Positions 13,124 through 26,386 are shown, numbered from the stretch's first letter. The stretch: 64,000 nt of DNA from Cannabis sativa (GCF_029168945.1 NC_083605.1:26487280-26551279), one strand, 5' to 3'. Translations and numbers: made by a program. Notes: generated from the sequence alone by a model not told the origin.

Positions 13124-13135
13124 GCTCTGAGGCCA
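13124..13135 (-). promoter_or_regulatory. Primer binding site of Copia family A
   Basis: The minus-strand sequence TGGCCTCAGAGC lies two bases inside the 5' LTR end. It matches the initiator tRNA-Met complement TGGTATCAGAGC at 10 of 12 positions and is followed by CATGG as in many Copia elements. The intact version is seen at 45878-45889 and 59267-59278. Confidence 0.75.
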
Positions 13136-13137
13136 GT

Positions 13138-15030
13138 TGTTGGAATTTATTTTACCAGGATCTTAGATCTACTCACAAGTATGTTTATTAACATCCTAAA
13201 TAAGAACTTTCTAAAACGATAAATTAAACACATATAAAGTTTAAGAAACCTTACATTGGGTGCAGCGGAATAATATGACTCCTTCCGTTCAGATATCTAG
13301 CCCTTGATTCCTTTCTGTAGCAGAGCATTATCAATATCTGAACCTGGATCTCTTTCTCTGAATCTTTTATGCTGAAACTCCTTTGCTGATGATCTTTCTT
13401 CACGATCTTCCTCACTATGATTGAGGTATCACTTGATGTGTGTGGGCACTACTGTAATCACTAAGGATTTCGAAATTCTCAAGAGGGAAGAGAAGAAGTG
13501 ACAGCTAAAGATAGGGAGAGAGAAGGCTCAGGTTTTTCTCTGAAGGAAAAATAGAAAATTTAAGTGTGATTTTCCTGAAGCCTTCACTATCTATTTATAG
13601 CATTCCACTAGGGTTAGGTTTGAATTATTTGGCATTAAAATAATGAAAATATCAGTTTAAATTTCCTACAAAAGTGGCAGGCCCTATACTAGTGGATTTG
13701 GGCCTCACTTTTTGCAATTTTGCAGTTTTACCTTTTCTGCACCTGATTTTCTCAAAAACGCCAATTTTCAAATTCAACCATTTAAATGCCAATTCTAACT
13801 ATTTAATAACTATAAATAATTATTAAATAATATTGTCATTTATCATATTTATTAATTGAACCATACAAAGTATCATAATTAACAAATATGCCCCTATAAA
13901 CTCTTTCTTTACAATTTCGCCCTTACTTAGTGAAAAATTCACAAATAGACATAGTCTAATTTGAGAATTATAATTGATTAATCAAAACCAATTACATGAG
14001 TCTTACAAGCAATATTATCTCAACTAGTGGGGGGACCATGGGTCTATATAACCGAGCTTCCAATAAGTAGATCAAGAATTTAGCACTAAAATTCACTAAC
14101 TTATTAATTCTTCGTTGAATCCACGCATAGAACTTAGAATTGCACTCTCAGTATATAGAATGCTCTATATGTTCCACCATATAGACACATCATTAGTTAT
14201 CCATTGTTATAATCCTAATTTGATCAATGATCCTCTATATGAATGATCTACACTGTAAAGGGATTAAATTACCGTTACACCCTACAATGTATTTATTCCT
14301 TAAAACACTTGACCCCGTATAAATGATATTTCAGCTTATGTGAAATGAGTACTCCACCATTTATGTTCGTTTGGTCAAGCTCGAAGGAGATCATCCTTTG
14401 CTTACTATTCGCCAGATAGAAGCTATAGATTCCATGTTTATGATAGCGCTCCCACTCAATTGCACTACCGTGTTCCCAAAATGTACGTATCACCCTGACC
14501 TAAAAGTAGGCTTAACTAACAAATCAAAGAACACGAATAGCCTTTCAAGATTGAGCCTAATCATAACAGGATTAAGAACATTTGATCTAGGATCAACTAG
14601 GCGATATTGACTTGAATAGATATTACGGTAAGTTTAATAAATCTAAGTCAAAGTTCAATATCGGTCCCTTCCGATGCATACTCCATGCATCCAACCTGAG
14701 CTTTACTTTAACCAATGTTCTGGAAAGAACATAGTATTTCTCCAAATACAAGTAAACTATTGTTGTAGATTATCATATCAGTAAAACCCTGTGTCTGATA
14801 AATCTAGGAAACTTTACTCACATAGTCATGTTTACTTTCCAATGTGTTGACGGCACAATAAACAGGATCAAGTATGTGAAAAGGGTTTCAGATGAATTTA
14901 TACATTATGTACATATAATCATGAAATAAATCATGTGAACCATGCAACATTAAATGTTATTTCTGATCAACATTAATAAGTACATCTGATTATATTGAAA
15001 TGAGTTTTATTTAGGGCATAAAACCCAACA
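13138..15030 (-). repeat. 5' LTR of nested Copia family A element
   Basis: It is the partner of the LTR at 4877-6768 and nearly identical to it. It is followed by GCATT (15031-15035), the second half of the target duplication, after which the Tat LTR continues. Confidence 0.93.
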
Positions 15031-15035
15031 GCATT

Positions 15036-15401
15036 ACCCATGGTACATTCATTGGGAATGCCCAACTTTATGGATACTTACAGATACACTTGTAAGGATA
15101 ATTCTAGGGATCACCCCACCAAAAACACTATAAATACCCCCTCAAAGCTCATTAAATGGGATCGAGAATCTTGGGCTGCATATGAGCAAGTAGAGTAAAT
15201 AACTCACCAAGAACATTCTCTGTATTTATAAGAGTGAAACACTCCCCAAATACATTCTCTGTATTAAAGACATCCATAAATAACAAAGACTTGTGGACTA
15301 AGGCTCATTAACGCCCCAACCACGTAAAAATCCTTCTCTAAAATTCTTACAGCTCACTAAATTTATAATATTTTATTAGTTGCCGAAAACCTCGGTCAAC
15401 A
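15036..15401 (+). repeat. 5' LTR of the Tat element, right part, with TATA box
   Basis: It continues the Tat LTR after the Copia insertion and ends GGTCAACA at 15401. TATAAATA at 15129-15136 is the likely LTR promoter; the same box is at 28423-28430 in the 3' LTR. A primer-site-like sequence TTTTGGTGCTTTCATTGAGA follows at 15402. Confidence 0.9.
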
Positions 15402-15463
15402 TTTTGGTGCTTTCATTGAGAGCTAAAGAAAGCTACTGTAAACGAACACTTGACTTCACAAAC

Positions 15464-17617
15464 ATGGTGGAGACTAGAAGTACTCGTCAGCCTCGCCCTC
15501 TAGAAGATGCTCAAGACCCGAATGAGGAAGATGTAGCCTCAAGAGCAGCTGAGGGTTCCGAGGAAGAAGAAGGAATTCCAGATGATGACTACGAGGGAAA
15601 CCTCGATGAGTGTGCTTATGACGAAGGTAGTTACTCGGAATTGGTGCTTCTCAGACAAAAAGCTATTGATCACGAAGCCGAGATCGAAGCTCAGAAAGCA
15701 CAAAACCAGAAAATGTAAGAAGTGATGCTGGCCATGCAAAAAGCCATGGAGGCGGCTGGCATTCACGTGCACCCCAAGGCAATGACTGCTGGACTTGGCA
15801 AGGAACCAGAGACATCCTCGCCTAGTTCCCAACAGCAGAAATCTAGGGAGCCTAGCCCTATAAGGTACCCTGCTGAAGGGAACCAAACAAAAAACCCTAC
15901 CTCTACCCCAGGGCGAAAGAAAAAGGCGCAGGATCCGCGAAAGGTCCGCTCAGATTTCCCTAAAGGAAAAGGTCCGCAGAGGGGCAAGCCCCAAAAAGGG
16001 AGCTTTGGCACACAGGATCGAGAAGACCGAAAAAGCGTTTCCGTGCACCAAGAGCCCGAGGGTAGAGGAAGAAGAGGACAGAGGTGTCCTCCCGTTAATT
16101 TGAGAAATCAAATCAATGGGAACCAAGGTGATCTCCGTGATCACCTTGACCAAAAAAGATACAGACCCGCGGTCTCCACGGGTACGTTAAATGAAGGAAT
16201 TATGGCAGAACTCGCCATACTTCGAAAAGACATTGCCCGAGTCTCCCGGAGACAGAAAGGAGATGACTCCGACTAAGACAGCAAGGACCGGGAGCCATGT
16301 GCTAAGCACATCCTAGAGGCGGAACTCCCTAAGAACTTCAAGATGCCCGAAATGGCAGCTTACACCGGGAACTCCGATCCTAGCGACCACTTGTCACGGT
16401 TCAACCGCGTCATGACGGTCATGAGAGTCAGCAATGACGCCAAATGTCTGTGCTTCCCGCTTACTCTAAGTGGGTCCGCGGAGGAATGGTTCAAAAAACT
16501 GGAACCGGGATCCGTGGGCTGTTGGAACAAGCTACAGACCAACTTCCAGAGACAGTTTGTCGCCGCAAGAAAGGTCAACCTGGAGGTCAGTGCCTTGACT
16601 AATATCAAGCAACTGCCCACCGAGACCTTGAAGAATTATATAAAGAGGTTCCGAGAGGAAGCCTCAAAAACCAAGAAAGTTGACGACGGACAACAGCTTG
16701 CGCTTCTCCAAGCAGGCATCCGCACTGGGACTCCTTTCTGGAATGAACTACAGCAAGAAGGAGCTGCTAGCCTTCAGGACTTCCAGAAGAGAGTCCAAAA
16801 ATATATCAACCTCGAAGAAGCCCAAATCGTGGCTTACGGAGGATACTACCCCACCGGGATAGCAGGGTACATGCCCGCAGTATCGCCCTCGGGTACTACC
16901 CCGACCGCAACTCCACAAACAAGTGGCATACAATTCTCTGCTACCTCCGGATATAGTCAGGGCCAGGCCTTGGCACCAGCATCATCCCATTTCGGCAACC
17001 CGTCCGGAATGAATGGACAAACTCCTTCGCACTCTGCTCCGGCTGCTAGCCTGGCAGGCCCTTCCCAGGGTTCGAGGAGTAAAAGGTCCTCCAAAGGTAG
17101 CACCCGGACGGGGGAGAAGCGCCAGAAAAGGGGGTACACCCCCCAGTACACTCAATACACGGAACTGTTGGACTCTCAAGAGCGTGTGTACTTTGCTACT
17201 AGGCAAAATACACACTACCGGAGGCCACAACCATTGTACAAGGATAGCTCCCGGAGAGATTCGAGCAAAAGATGCGAGTACCACAACGACATCGGTCATA
17301 GTACCAATGAATGCAAGAATCTCAAGGACGAGATTGAAAACCTAATCCGGTTAGGCCACCTCTACGAGTGGATCAAAAATAGGTTGCCCCATCTTAATCC
17401 GGGCCAGGCGACTGTGGGTGTGCCTCAGGGAACACCAGGGAGTACGGCAGGAGCATTAGCTCCAGCTGCTCCCACGGGTGACGCCCAGCACATCCCCGGT
17501 ATGCCACCCAGGCCTAATGGGAGGGTAGCCATGATCTCCGAAGGTCTCCATATTGGAGGAACTACTCGCAAGGAGCTTAAACGATACGCAGGGACCGTGA
17601 AACACAATGAGGTTTGA
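15464..17617 (+). pseudogene. Tat gag, interrupted by stops
   Basis: The frame opens at ATG 15464 (MVETRS), 62 bases after the LTR, and stays in one frame. It carries TAA at 15716-15718 and 16274-16276 and TGA at 17615-17617. An acidic and basic N-terminal part is followed by the retrotransposon gag core (about 16343-16850, with LSGSAEEWFKKL and the QLPTETLKNYIKRF helix) and a Tat-type knuckle CEYHNDIGHSTNEC near 17272-17313. Gag would form the particle that packages the RNA. The TGA lies inside a region that normally reads through into protease, so it is probably a mutation and not a natural gag/pol boundary. All three stops would have to be bypassed for full-length Gag. Confidence 0.85.
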
Positions 17618-19977
17618 GAGGTTACTCAACTCCCAGCTCAAAGGCCCCGGCTGATGGACCAACCCATCACGTTCACGGAAGAAGACGCCAAGACAGTACG
17701 CTTCCCTCATCATGACCCATTGGTCATAGAGACCCCCATCGCGAATAAAGTGGTGGCCAGAGTCTTAATTGACAATGGAAGTTCCGTGAACCTACTCTTC
17801 AAGGAAGCCTTCACCGCAATAGGCTTGACGGACCGAGACCTCTCGCCCAGTGGGTCCCAACTCACAGGGTTTAATGGGACGACACTTATCCCAATGGGAA
17901 AAGTAAGGGTCCCAGTCACCTTGTGCCCGGACACCCCCCAAAGCACATTTAAATACTGCACTTTCGCGGTGGTGGACTGTCCGACCGCTTACAACGCGAT
18001 CCTAGGCCGACCGGCCTTGGTAGATTTTGGCCCAGTCACCTCGATTTGGCACCTATGCCTAAAGTTCCCCACCCAGGAATCCGGGATCGGGACGGTGAGG
18101 GGAAACCAGGGGGAAGCAAGACAATGTTACAATGTCGCAACCCACCTGCCCGTACTAATGGTCTGGGAATCAGTTGAGCCAGAAGTGGCTGAAGAAGATG
18201 AATTAGACCCCCGTGTGGGGTCTGAAAAGTTTGTGGAACCGATGGAGGATGTTGAGGAATTATCAGTGTGCGACCTCGACTCCACCAAAATACTCCGATT
18301 GGGGAAGAACCTAGATCCGAGGAAAAAGAGAAAATAATAAAAACACTGAAGGGCGCCATCGACATCTTTGCATGGCGCCAAGAAGACATGACTGGCATAA
18401 GCCCTCATGTCATCACCCACGTACTCAACGTCAATCCGGACATGCCCCCCGTCCAGCAAAAGCGACGCCCGCTCGACTTGGTGAAAGCCGAGGCTCTGGA
18501 GAAAGAGGTGGATAAACTTTTGACTAACGGCATGATCCGCAACGTATACTATCCGGAGTGGCTAGCCAATCCGGTCCTGGTGCCCAAGCCGAACAGAACT
18601 TGGCGAGTTTGTATAGATTTCACCGATCTAAACAAAGCTTGTCCGAAGGACTGCTTCCCGCTGCCCAGGATCGACCAGATGGTAGACGCCACTTCTGGAT
18701 TCAAACTACTATCCCTCATGGACGCCTATGCTGGGTACAATCAAATAAAGATGCATACAGCAGATCAGGAGTGCACTAGCTTCAGGACCGATAAGGGGGT
18801 ATACTGTTACCTAGTCATGCCTTTCGGACTGAAAAACGCCGGAGCAACCTACCAGAGAATGGTCAACCGGATGTTCAAAGGCCTCCTGGGACGAAATATG
18901 GAGGTTTATGTAGATGACATGCTCGTCAAGTCCAAAGCATGCAATAGCCATGCAAGCGACTTAGAGGAATGCTTCGAAGTGGTCCGGAGATACGACATGA
19001 AGCTCAACCCAAAGAAATGCACCTTTGGGGTCAAGTCAGGGAAGTTTCTGGGCTTCATCGTCAGTCAAAGGGGGATTGAGGAAAATCCAGAAAAAATCCA
19101 GGCTCTCCTGAGCATGCCATCCCCCAAAAAGCATAAAGATGTGCAGAGCCTGACCGGAAAGGTAGCTGCCCTAAGCCGCTTCATCTCACGGTCCACGGAC
19201 AAGTGCATACCCTTCTACAACATATTGAAGAAGTGTCAAAAGTTTGAATGGTCGGACGAGTGCGAGGAGGCATTCAAAAAACTAAAAGAGCACATGGCCA
19301 AGCCTCATATCCTATCAAAACCCGTTCTCGGAGAAGACCTATTTCTATATTTGGCTGTCTCTGAACACGCGGTCAGTGCTGCCCTAGTCCGGGAAGAAGA
19401 GAAAACTCAGCATCTTGTGTACTATGTCAGTAAGCGCATGATAGGAGCCGAAGCAAGGTACCCAATCATTGAAAAGCTGGTTTTTTGCCTCCTGATGGCA
19501 TCAAGGAAATTGAGGCCATACTTCCAAGCACATCCGATCAAGATACTGACCAACCACCCGCTCCGGCAAGTCCTCCAAAAACCTGAAGCATCCGGAAGGC
19601 TCCTCAAGTGGGCAATGGAGCTAAGTCAATTTGACTTGCACTACATACCTCGAATTTTTATAAAAGGCCAAGCCTTGGCGGACTTCATTACTGAATGCAA
19701 CGAAGCCGAGGCTACCGCGAATATGCCGGTACCGCCAATCCCCACATGGAGAGTATTTGTAGACGGAGCCTCCAATGAAAATGGTTCCGGAGCCGGAGTG
19801 GCAATGATATCACCAACCGGACTGCGACTCCAGGCGGCCCTACGGTTCGACTTCGCAGCTTCAAACAATGAGGCCGAATATGAAGCCCTAATAGCAGGAC
19901 TGAAATTAGCAAAAGCCGTAGGAGCCAAAAGAGTGGAAGTCTATAGTGATTCCCAACTGGTCGTAAACCAGATATAA
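17618..19977 (+). pseudogene. Tat protease, reverse transcriptase and first RNase H, with a frameshift
   Basis: The aspartic protease motif is LIDNGSSVNLLF near 17770. RT follows from about 18500, with PFGLKNAGATYQ and the catalytic YVDDM at 18907-18921. The first RNase H (about 19330-19700) is degenerate: it keeps the TNHPLRQVL region but lacks a clear acidic set, as is usual in Tat elements. A frameshift lies near 18310-18325, in an A-rich run, where the protease frame (ending 18337) and the RT frame (open from 18268) overlap. An in-frame TAA at 19975-19977 falls inside the next domain. The protein would cut Gag-Pol and copy RNA into DNA. Confidence 0.88.
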
Positions 19978-21459
19978 GGAGAATACCAAACACGCGGCGA
20001 GCGAATGGCCGCGTACGTAACAATAGTCTGGGAGCTACTCCACGAGTTCACGGACTACAAAATAGAAAGAATCCCCTGGGAAAAGAACGCTCACGCGGAC
20101 TGTCTGGCTAAGTTAGCCTCAGATAGCGAAATCGAAGAGTTGGGGGTAGTATCAGTGGAACGCTTGGCAGAGCCAAGGATCAAAATAAAAGAGACCACAA
20201 TAACGGTTGGGCAAGAACCCAGTTGGATGGTCCCCATCATAAAATACATAACAAAAGGTGAGTTTCCCCAAGAAAGGGCACTGTCTCGTAAGATTCAGTA
20301 TCAGGCTCATCGTTATGTAATGATGGATCAAATTCTCTACCGAAGAGGACTCAGCATGCCTTATTTAAGGTGTGTATCGGACCCTGAAGCTAGACAAATG
20401 ATGCTAGAGGTCCACGAAGGGTTCTGTGGAGATCATACGGGAGGACCCAGTCTCTCAAAGAAAATATTGAGACAGGGGTACTTCTGGCCAACAATGAAAA
20501 AAGATTGCATAGACTACGTCCAAAAGTGTGATTCGTGTCAAAGGTTCGCGAACATACCGAGAGCTCCTCCAAATGAAATCACCCTGATGACTAGTCCCTG
20601 GCCCTTCGCGGTATGGGGAATAGATCTTATTGGGTCCCTGCCAACAGGAAAAGGAGGAGTAAAGTATGCAATAGTAGCAGTAGACTACTTCACCAAATGG
20701 ACGGAGGCTAAGCCCATGAAGACCATAACTGCTAAAAAAGCACTAGTCTTTGTTATCAAAAACATAGTGTGTCGATATGGCTTGCCTCACAAAATAGTCT
20801 CTGACAATGGAAAGCAATTCGATTGCGAGGAATTTACTGACTTCTGCAACCAACACGGAGTAGTGAAAAGCTTCTCCGTGGTGGCCAGACCTCAAACAAA
20901 CGGTCAAGCAGAAGCAATCAACAAAATCCTAAAGGTCACCTTGAAGAAAAAGCTGCTGGCCTGGAAAAACAACTGGCCTGAAGAGTTGCCAAGAGTGTTA
21001 TGGGCCTACCGGACGACCCCCAGGACCACGACCGGTCACTCGCCTTTTTCAATGGCGTACGGTTGTGAAGCGATGGTCCCGGTAGAAACGTTATGCCCGT
21101 CCCACAGGAGAACGACTTACGATCCAGCCACGAATCAGGCTTTGCTTCAAGAAGCCTTGGATCAAGTCGAAGAACTCCAGGACGAGTCTCAAATACGGAT
21201 GGCAGCTTATCAAAAGAAGGTGACCAAGTATTTTAACTCTAATGTTAAAAACAGAAAATTTGCTATTGGGGATATGGTCCTAAGAAGAGTCTTCCCAGCC
21301 ACCCAAGAACCCGGAGTGGGGGTACTTGGGCCAAATTGGGAAGGACCATATGAAATCGAGGACGAAATTGGCTCAGGCACTTACAAGCTAAAAAGAATGG
21401 ATGGAACCATTGTGCCAAGGGCCTGGAATGCCGATCACCTCAGAAAATATTACCAATAG
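19740..21459 (+). pseudogene. Tat second (archaeal-type) RNase H and integrase
   Basis: A second RNase H starts at VFVDGASNENGSGAG (19753) and runs to the DCLAKLASD motif near 20130, broken by TAA at 19975-19977. Its position between the first RNase H and integrase is the dual-RNase-H arrangement of the Tat lineage. Integrase follows: an HHCC zinc domain (about 20410-20545, ending CDSCQR), the catalytic core with D in GIDLIG (about 20620), D in SDNGKQF (about 20800) and E in NGQAEAINK (about 20910), and a C-terminal GPYEI domain. From 20005 to 21459 the frame is open for 484 codons. No chromodomain follows, in keeping with Tat. Confidence 0.9.
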
Positions 21460-21945
21460 CGAAGAATGTAACTTAGACTTTGTTTAAAGAGTTTTTACCA
21501 TCTAAATGTATACATCCTCCACATGTTGAATAAAACTGAGTGCCTTAAAAACAAAGTTTCTATGCCACTCAGGGGGGTACTAGGGTATACCACACGAACA
21601 GATAGAAAACAAACTAAGTAAAATATCCTGACCCAAAGGGCAGGTCAAAAAGAGTATGCACAAAAATAAAAAAAGCATAAGTATAAAAATTCTGATCCAA
21701 AGGACAGGTCAAAAAGAGAAATATGTGCATCAAAAAAGATCACGTTTAAATATCCTAGCCCTAAAGGGCAGGTCAAATATATACAAATGGCCTGGGGACA
21801 GGCCTTAGAAATTGTCTCCCCTTTAAATAAAAACAGCTATATAAATATTGTCTCAAAATAGCTGTATATAAACGAATATATATAAAGAAAGAAAAAAAGA
21901 GAAGTGGGTGAAATCCTGGTTGTACCGGGTTAATCTCGGAGCGGC
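21460..21945. other. Spacer after Tat pol with short repeats
   Basis: No gene here. Three related copies of a motif built around CCAAAGGGCAGGTCAAA occur near 21633, 21698 and 21753, with AT-rich DNA between. Tat elements are known to carry tandem repeats downstream of pol. Confidence 0.6.
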
Positions 21946-22620
21946 CTAATCGATGCGCGGAGGGAGACGAGGTCCAATGCGTGCCTCCATCATGGCGTCA
22001 AGCTTTTTCTTCTTCTCTCTGAATTTGGCGATGATCTCCTCAGGTTTGGGGTAGAAGGTAAGCTTGATATTCTGGTCATTGGTAGACCAATCCATGAAGA
22101 CGCCATCATCAAAACGCTTGGTGCACCGGCTGCAGGAAACGGGAGAAAGAAGCTCAGCCCTTTTTGCCTTCTTTGAGGTTTGTTCCTTGAAGTCCCTGAG
22201 CTCCTTCAGCTCCGCGGCCAGAGTGGCCCTGGATTCTAAGTTTGCCTGGTGAGTTTCCTCTAAGGATCTCACCTTGGCAGCCATCTCATCCAAGGCTTCC
22301 CTGGCCTCTCGAAGCTCCCGCCTAGCCTTTCCAGTGGCCTCACCTTCCGCCCTCAGCTCCTTCTGGTGCCTGGCCTCCACCCTGTCTCTCAGCAAGGCCT
22401 CATCCCGGATCATCGCCTCCGCCTAGGCTTCTCTCCGCTTAGCCTCTTCCTCATTAGCTTTGGCAGCGGCCTCCCGGCGCTCAGCAGCCTCTTGATAAAG
22501 CCGCCTCTCAGCAGTAAGATCCTGAAGAATCTTCCTGACTTCGTCCATGTCCCCAAAATCAGACAGGACGAAGCCATGGTTGATTATGTTCTTGGAGAGA
22601 CGGCCGGCCTCAGCAGCAAG

Positions 22621-22705
22621 CTAAAAAAAAAAAACAATGCAAGTATAAGAAAGAATCTCCAAAAAAGAAAACGATAAGGGGAAAAGAAAACTACAAAATA
22701 CTTAC
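22621..22705 (-). other. Intron of the antisense gene (85 bp)
   Basis: On the minus strand the donor is GTG|GTAAGT and the acceptor a T-run ending TTTTAG. Splicing joins the end of exon B to the coiled-coil exon in frame. Confidence 0.7.
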
Positions 22706-23472
22706 CACGGTGAGGGAGTGGCTGAGATCCTGGACTTGGTAGATGGAGTTCAAGGATGCACAAGTAGCGAACCGCTAAGGTGCACACCGGGTAAGTGGAG
22801 ACGCAAACTCGCCAGTCATCTCCGTAGCAAAGGGAGCTAAGGTGGGCCCAAGGAAGCGACGGAACCAGTCCGACAGGGGGTCCAAATTTAGGTCCCACGG
22901 ATTCTGGTATTCCGGGTTGTTGATGGTGTCTTGCATCTCAACCCGCAAGACCCTCCTAAGGGCTTCCACCTCAGCATACCCCCGGGAGTATTCGTCCATG
23001 GCGTAGTTGTGTTTAGCTATCCGGAGCTCCTGTCTCGCCTCATCTCCAGGAACCGGAGTCAGCACAATATTGGGAGGGGCAGTATGTTCTTCCATAGGAG
23101 AGACCCCACCATCGAGACCGTGGGCCGGAGTATCAGCTCTCCGAGGCCGCTTGGGCTCCTCCTGGGCAATCATTTTGCCTTTACGTTTGCGAATCAGAGC
23201 AATTTCCTGCTCTTCTTCACTTTTTTCAGCTTCCTCAGGAAGAGACCGGAGCCCTCCTGCACCTTCTTCAACTTCCTCAGAAAAGCCCCATTGCTTTTCG
23301 TGACCTCCTCCCGGCAGCACCTCCTCGTCATCCACTAAATCAATAGTGTCTGGAGGAGCACTGGAAGAAATCTTTAAAGCGGGGGCCATCGGGAAAGAAG
23401 TAAAGGGAGGAGGAGCCTCAGGAGTGTGAACCCCGGCAAGTTCGGCCAAAATGGCATCCATAGAAGCACCTA

Positions 23473-23550
23473 CTACGACAAAAGAAAGCAAGTGTTAGAA
23501 CACCCGTGGGAAACCACCAACACAAGATATGACAAGCAAGCTAGTCCTAC
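23473..23550 (-). other. Intron of the antisense gene (78 bp)
   Basis: On the minus strand the donor is CAGG|GTAGGA and the acceptor TGTCGTAG. The exon phases match (G plus TA), giving a continuous frame ESQ-VGASMDAI. Without splicing both flanking frames would meet stops. Confidence 0.7.
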
Positions 23551-24488
23551 CCTGACTCTCTAATTCGGCCCTAGCAAAGTTCCGAATTTTGATGCTGGCA
23601 GCATCATCTCCGAGATAGCTGTCCGAAGGCCGGAACCAGCTGGATGTAATATAAGCTGAAGGGCCTAACGGAACAGGCTCCGGAGGACCAGAACCCATAC
23701 GGGACCGACCTAGGAAATCTCCTAAGTTGGAAAAATAAAACTCCTTCAAATGATCTCCCCACCGGGTCGAGGGCATCCTAAACCTATATAGACGCTCGTC
23801 GAACCCTACGGGCCTAAGACTGGCATACTCGCCAACAGAAGGGACATAATGAACTACTAAAGGAGACTTACCGCCGGCGCCGGAAGTGCTGGCACCAGGA
23901 GCCCCAGTGTTCGACTCCTGAGCCGAAGGCTGTGGCCTGGGAGCCCTTCTCTCCGCCGAGTCCCCAATATGAAGGGGCTTCCCGGCGATCGCCTGGCTCC
24001 TTCTCTCAACCGGGCTCCCCACGCGAAGTGACCTCCCGGAAGCCCCCTGGGCCTTAGAGTATGCCTTCTCCTGAGCCTTCCGGTAGAGATACTCCTGGTA
24101 CTTCTTCTCTGCAGTGGCAATGATCTCATCCCGGAAGGTCTTCTCCGCGACCGGCGCCCTCACGTTGGGACAGATAACCCGGGAAAGGTTAGAGTCCTCC
24201 ACGGATTGGTGCGGAAGGATGACTTTTGCCTTCCTGCAGTTCTCCGTAGTGACCAGGACCCCGACGTCAAGATCAGCCCGGTCGTAAGAGGCAAAGGCCT
24301 GGGCTCTCCGAAGAAAGACCTGAGTAGGTGCAGTCCGTTCGTAAGGAGGAATCCTGACCCACTCAGTGAGGAGCTCTGGATGGTCCACTGCCCGGAACCC
24401 GGAGGAGAAGAAAAAACGATGGCGATACTCCTTAACATGAGTCTGCCTATTATACGGGACCACCCCCTCATTAGCAGGGTGGGCCCGG

Positions 24489-26386
24489 TGTTGGGTTTTA
24501 TGCCCTAAATAAAACTCATTTCAATATAATCAGATTTACTTATTAATATAGATCAGAAATAACATTTAATGTTGCATGGTTCACATGATTTATTTCATGA
24601 TTATATGTACATAATGTATAAATTCATCTGAAACCCTTTTCACATACTTGATCCTATTTATTGTGTCGTCAATAAATTGGAAAGTAAACATGATTATGTG
24701 AATAAAGTTTCCTAGATTTATCAAACATAGGGTTTTACTGATATGATAATCTACAACAGAGTTTACTTGCATTTGGAGAAATGCTATGCTCTTTCCAGAG
24801 CATTGGTTAAAGTAAAGCTCAGGTTGGATGCATGGAGTATGCATCAGAAGGGACCGATATTGAACTTTGACTTAGATTTATTAAACTTACCGTAATATCT
24901 ATTCAAGTCAATATCGCCTAGTTGATCCTAGATCAAATGTTCTTAATCCTGTTATGATTAGGCTCAATCTTGAAAGGCTATTCGTGTTCTTTGATTTGTT
25001 AGTTAAGCCTACTTTTAGGTCAGGGTGATACGTACATTTTGGGAACACGGTAGTGCAATTGAGTGGGAGCGCTATCATAAACATGGAATCTATAGCTTCT
25101 ATCTGGCGAATAGTAAGCAAAGGATGATCTCCTTCGAGCTTGACCAAATGAACATAAATGGTGGAGTACTCATTTCACATAAGCTGAAATATCATTTATA
25201 CGGGGTCAAGTGTTTTAAGGATAAAATACATTGTAGGGTGTAACGGTAATCTAATCCCTTTACAGTGTAGATCATTCATATAGAGGATCATTGATCAAAT
25301 TAGGATTATAACAATGGATAACTAATGATGTGTCTATATGGTGGAACATATAGAGCATTCTATATACTGAGAGTGCAATTCTAAGTTCTATGCGTGGATT
25401 CAACGAAGAATTAATAAGTTAGTGAATTTTAATAATAAATTCTTGATCTACTTATTGGAAGCTCGGTTATATAGACCCATGGTCCCCCCACTAGTTGAGA
25501 TAATATTGCTTGTAAGACTCATGTAATTGGTTCTGATTAATCAATTATAATTCTCAAATTAGACTATGTCTATTTGTGAATTTTTCACTAAGTAAGGGCA
25601 AAATTGTAAAGAAAGAGTTTATAGGGGCATATTTGTTAATTATGATACTTTGTATGGTTCAATTAATAAATATGATAAATGACAATATTATTTAATAATT
25701 ATTATAGTTATTAAATAGTTAGAATTGGCATTTAAATGGTTGAATTAGAAAATTGGCGTTTTTGAGAAAATCAGATGCAGAAAAGATAAAACTCCAAAAT
25801 TGCAAAAAGTGAGGCCCAAATCCACTAGTATAGGGCCTGCCACTTTTGTAGGAAATTTAAACTGATATTTTCATTATTTTAATGCCAAATAATTCAAACC
25901 TAACCCTAGTGGAATGCTATAAATAGATAGTGAAGGCTTCAGGAAAATTACACTTAAATTTTCTATTTTTTCTTCAGAGAAAAACCTGAGCCTTTCTCTC
26001 TCTCCCTATCTTTAGCTGCCACTTCTTCTTTCTCTTCCGTCTTGAATTTCGAAATCCTTAGTGTATGAGTAGTGCCCACACAAAGCAAGTGATACCTGAA
26101 TCATAGTGAGGAAGATCGTGAAGAAAGACATTCAGCAAGAAGGAGTTTCAACATCAAAGATTCAGAGAAAGAGATCCAGGTTCAGATATTGATAATGCTC
26201 TGCTACAGAAAGGAATCAAGGGCTAGATATCTGAACGGAAGGAGTCATTATATTCCGCTGCACCCAATGTAAGGTTTCCTAAACTTTATATGTGTTTATT
26301 TTATCGTTTTAGAAAGTTCATATTTAGGGTGTTAATAAACATACTTGTGAGTAGATCTAAGATCCTGGTAAAATAAATTTCTAACA
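24489..26386 (+). mobile_element. Solo LTR of Copia family A inside the antisense gene
   Basis: It is one LTR only (TGTTGGG...CTAACA) with no interior. The flanks CCCGG (24484-24488) and CCCGA (26387-26391) match at 4 of 5 bases and probably represent the target duplication with one later change. A solo LTR arises by recombination between the two LTRs of an inserted element. TATAAATAG lies near 25917-25925. It disrupts exon A of the antisense gene. Confidence 0.88.

Larger units (their letters stand above)
4877..15030 (-). mobile_element. Copia family A LTR retrotransposon, full-length but coding-defective, nested in the Tat 5' LTR
   Basis: Two LTRs of 1892 and 1893 bp (4877-6768 and 13138-15030) are nearly identical and flanked by a perfect GCATT duplication (4872-4876 and 15031-15035). 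On the minus strand a tRNA-Met-like primer site follows the right LTR, and the polypurine tract AAGTGGGAGTT precedes the left LTR, so the element reads right to left. The 6.4-kb interior holds only decayed Copia pol remnants plus a long AT-rich non-coding block. It is therefore non-autonomous, comparable with a LARD. The near-identical LTRs indicate a recent insertion. Confidence 0.93.

Noticed and set aside
17710..20023. Several minus-strand frames of 80-120 codons over Tat pol
   Set aside because: They are shadows of the GC-richer sense coding region, without family resemblance or splice signals, unlike the antisense gene at 21946-26909.
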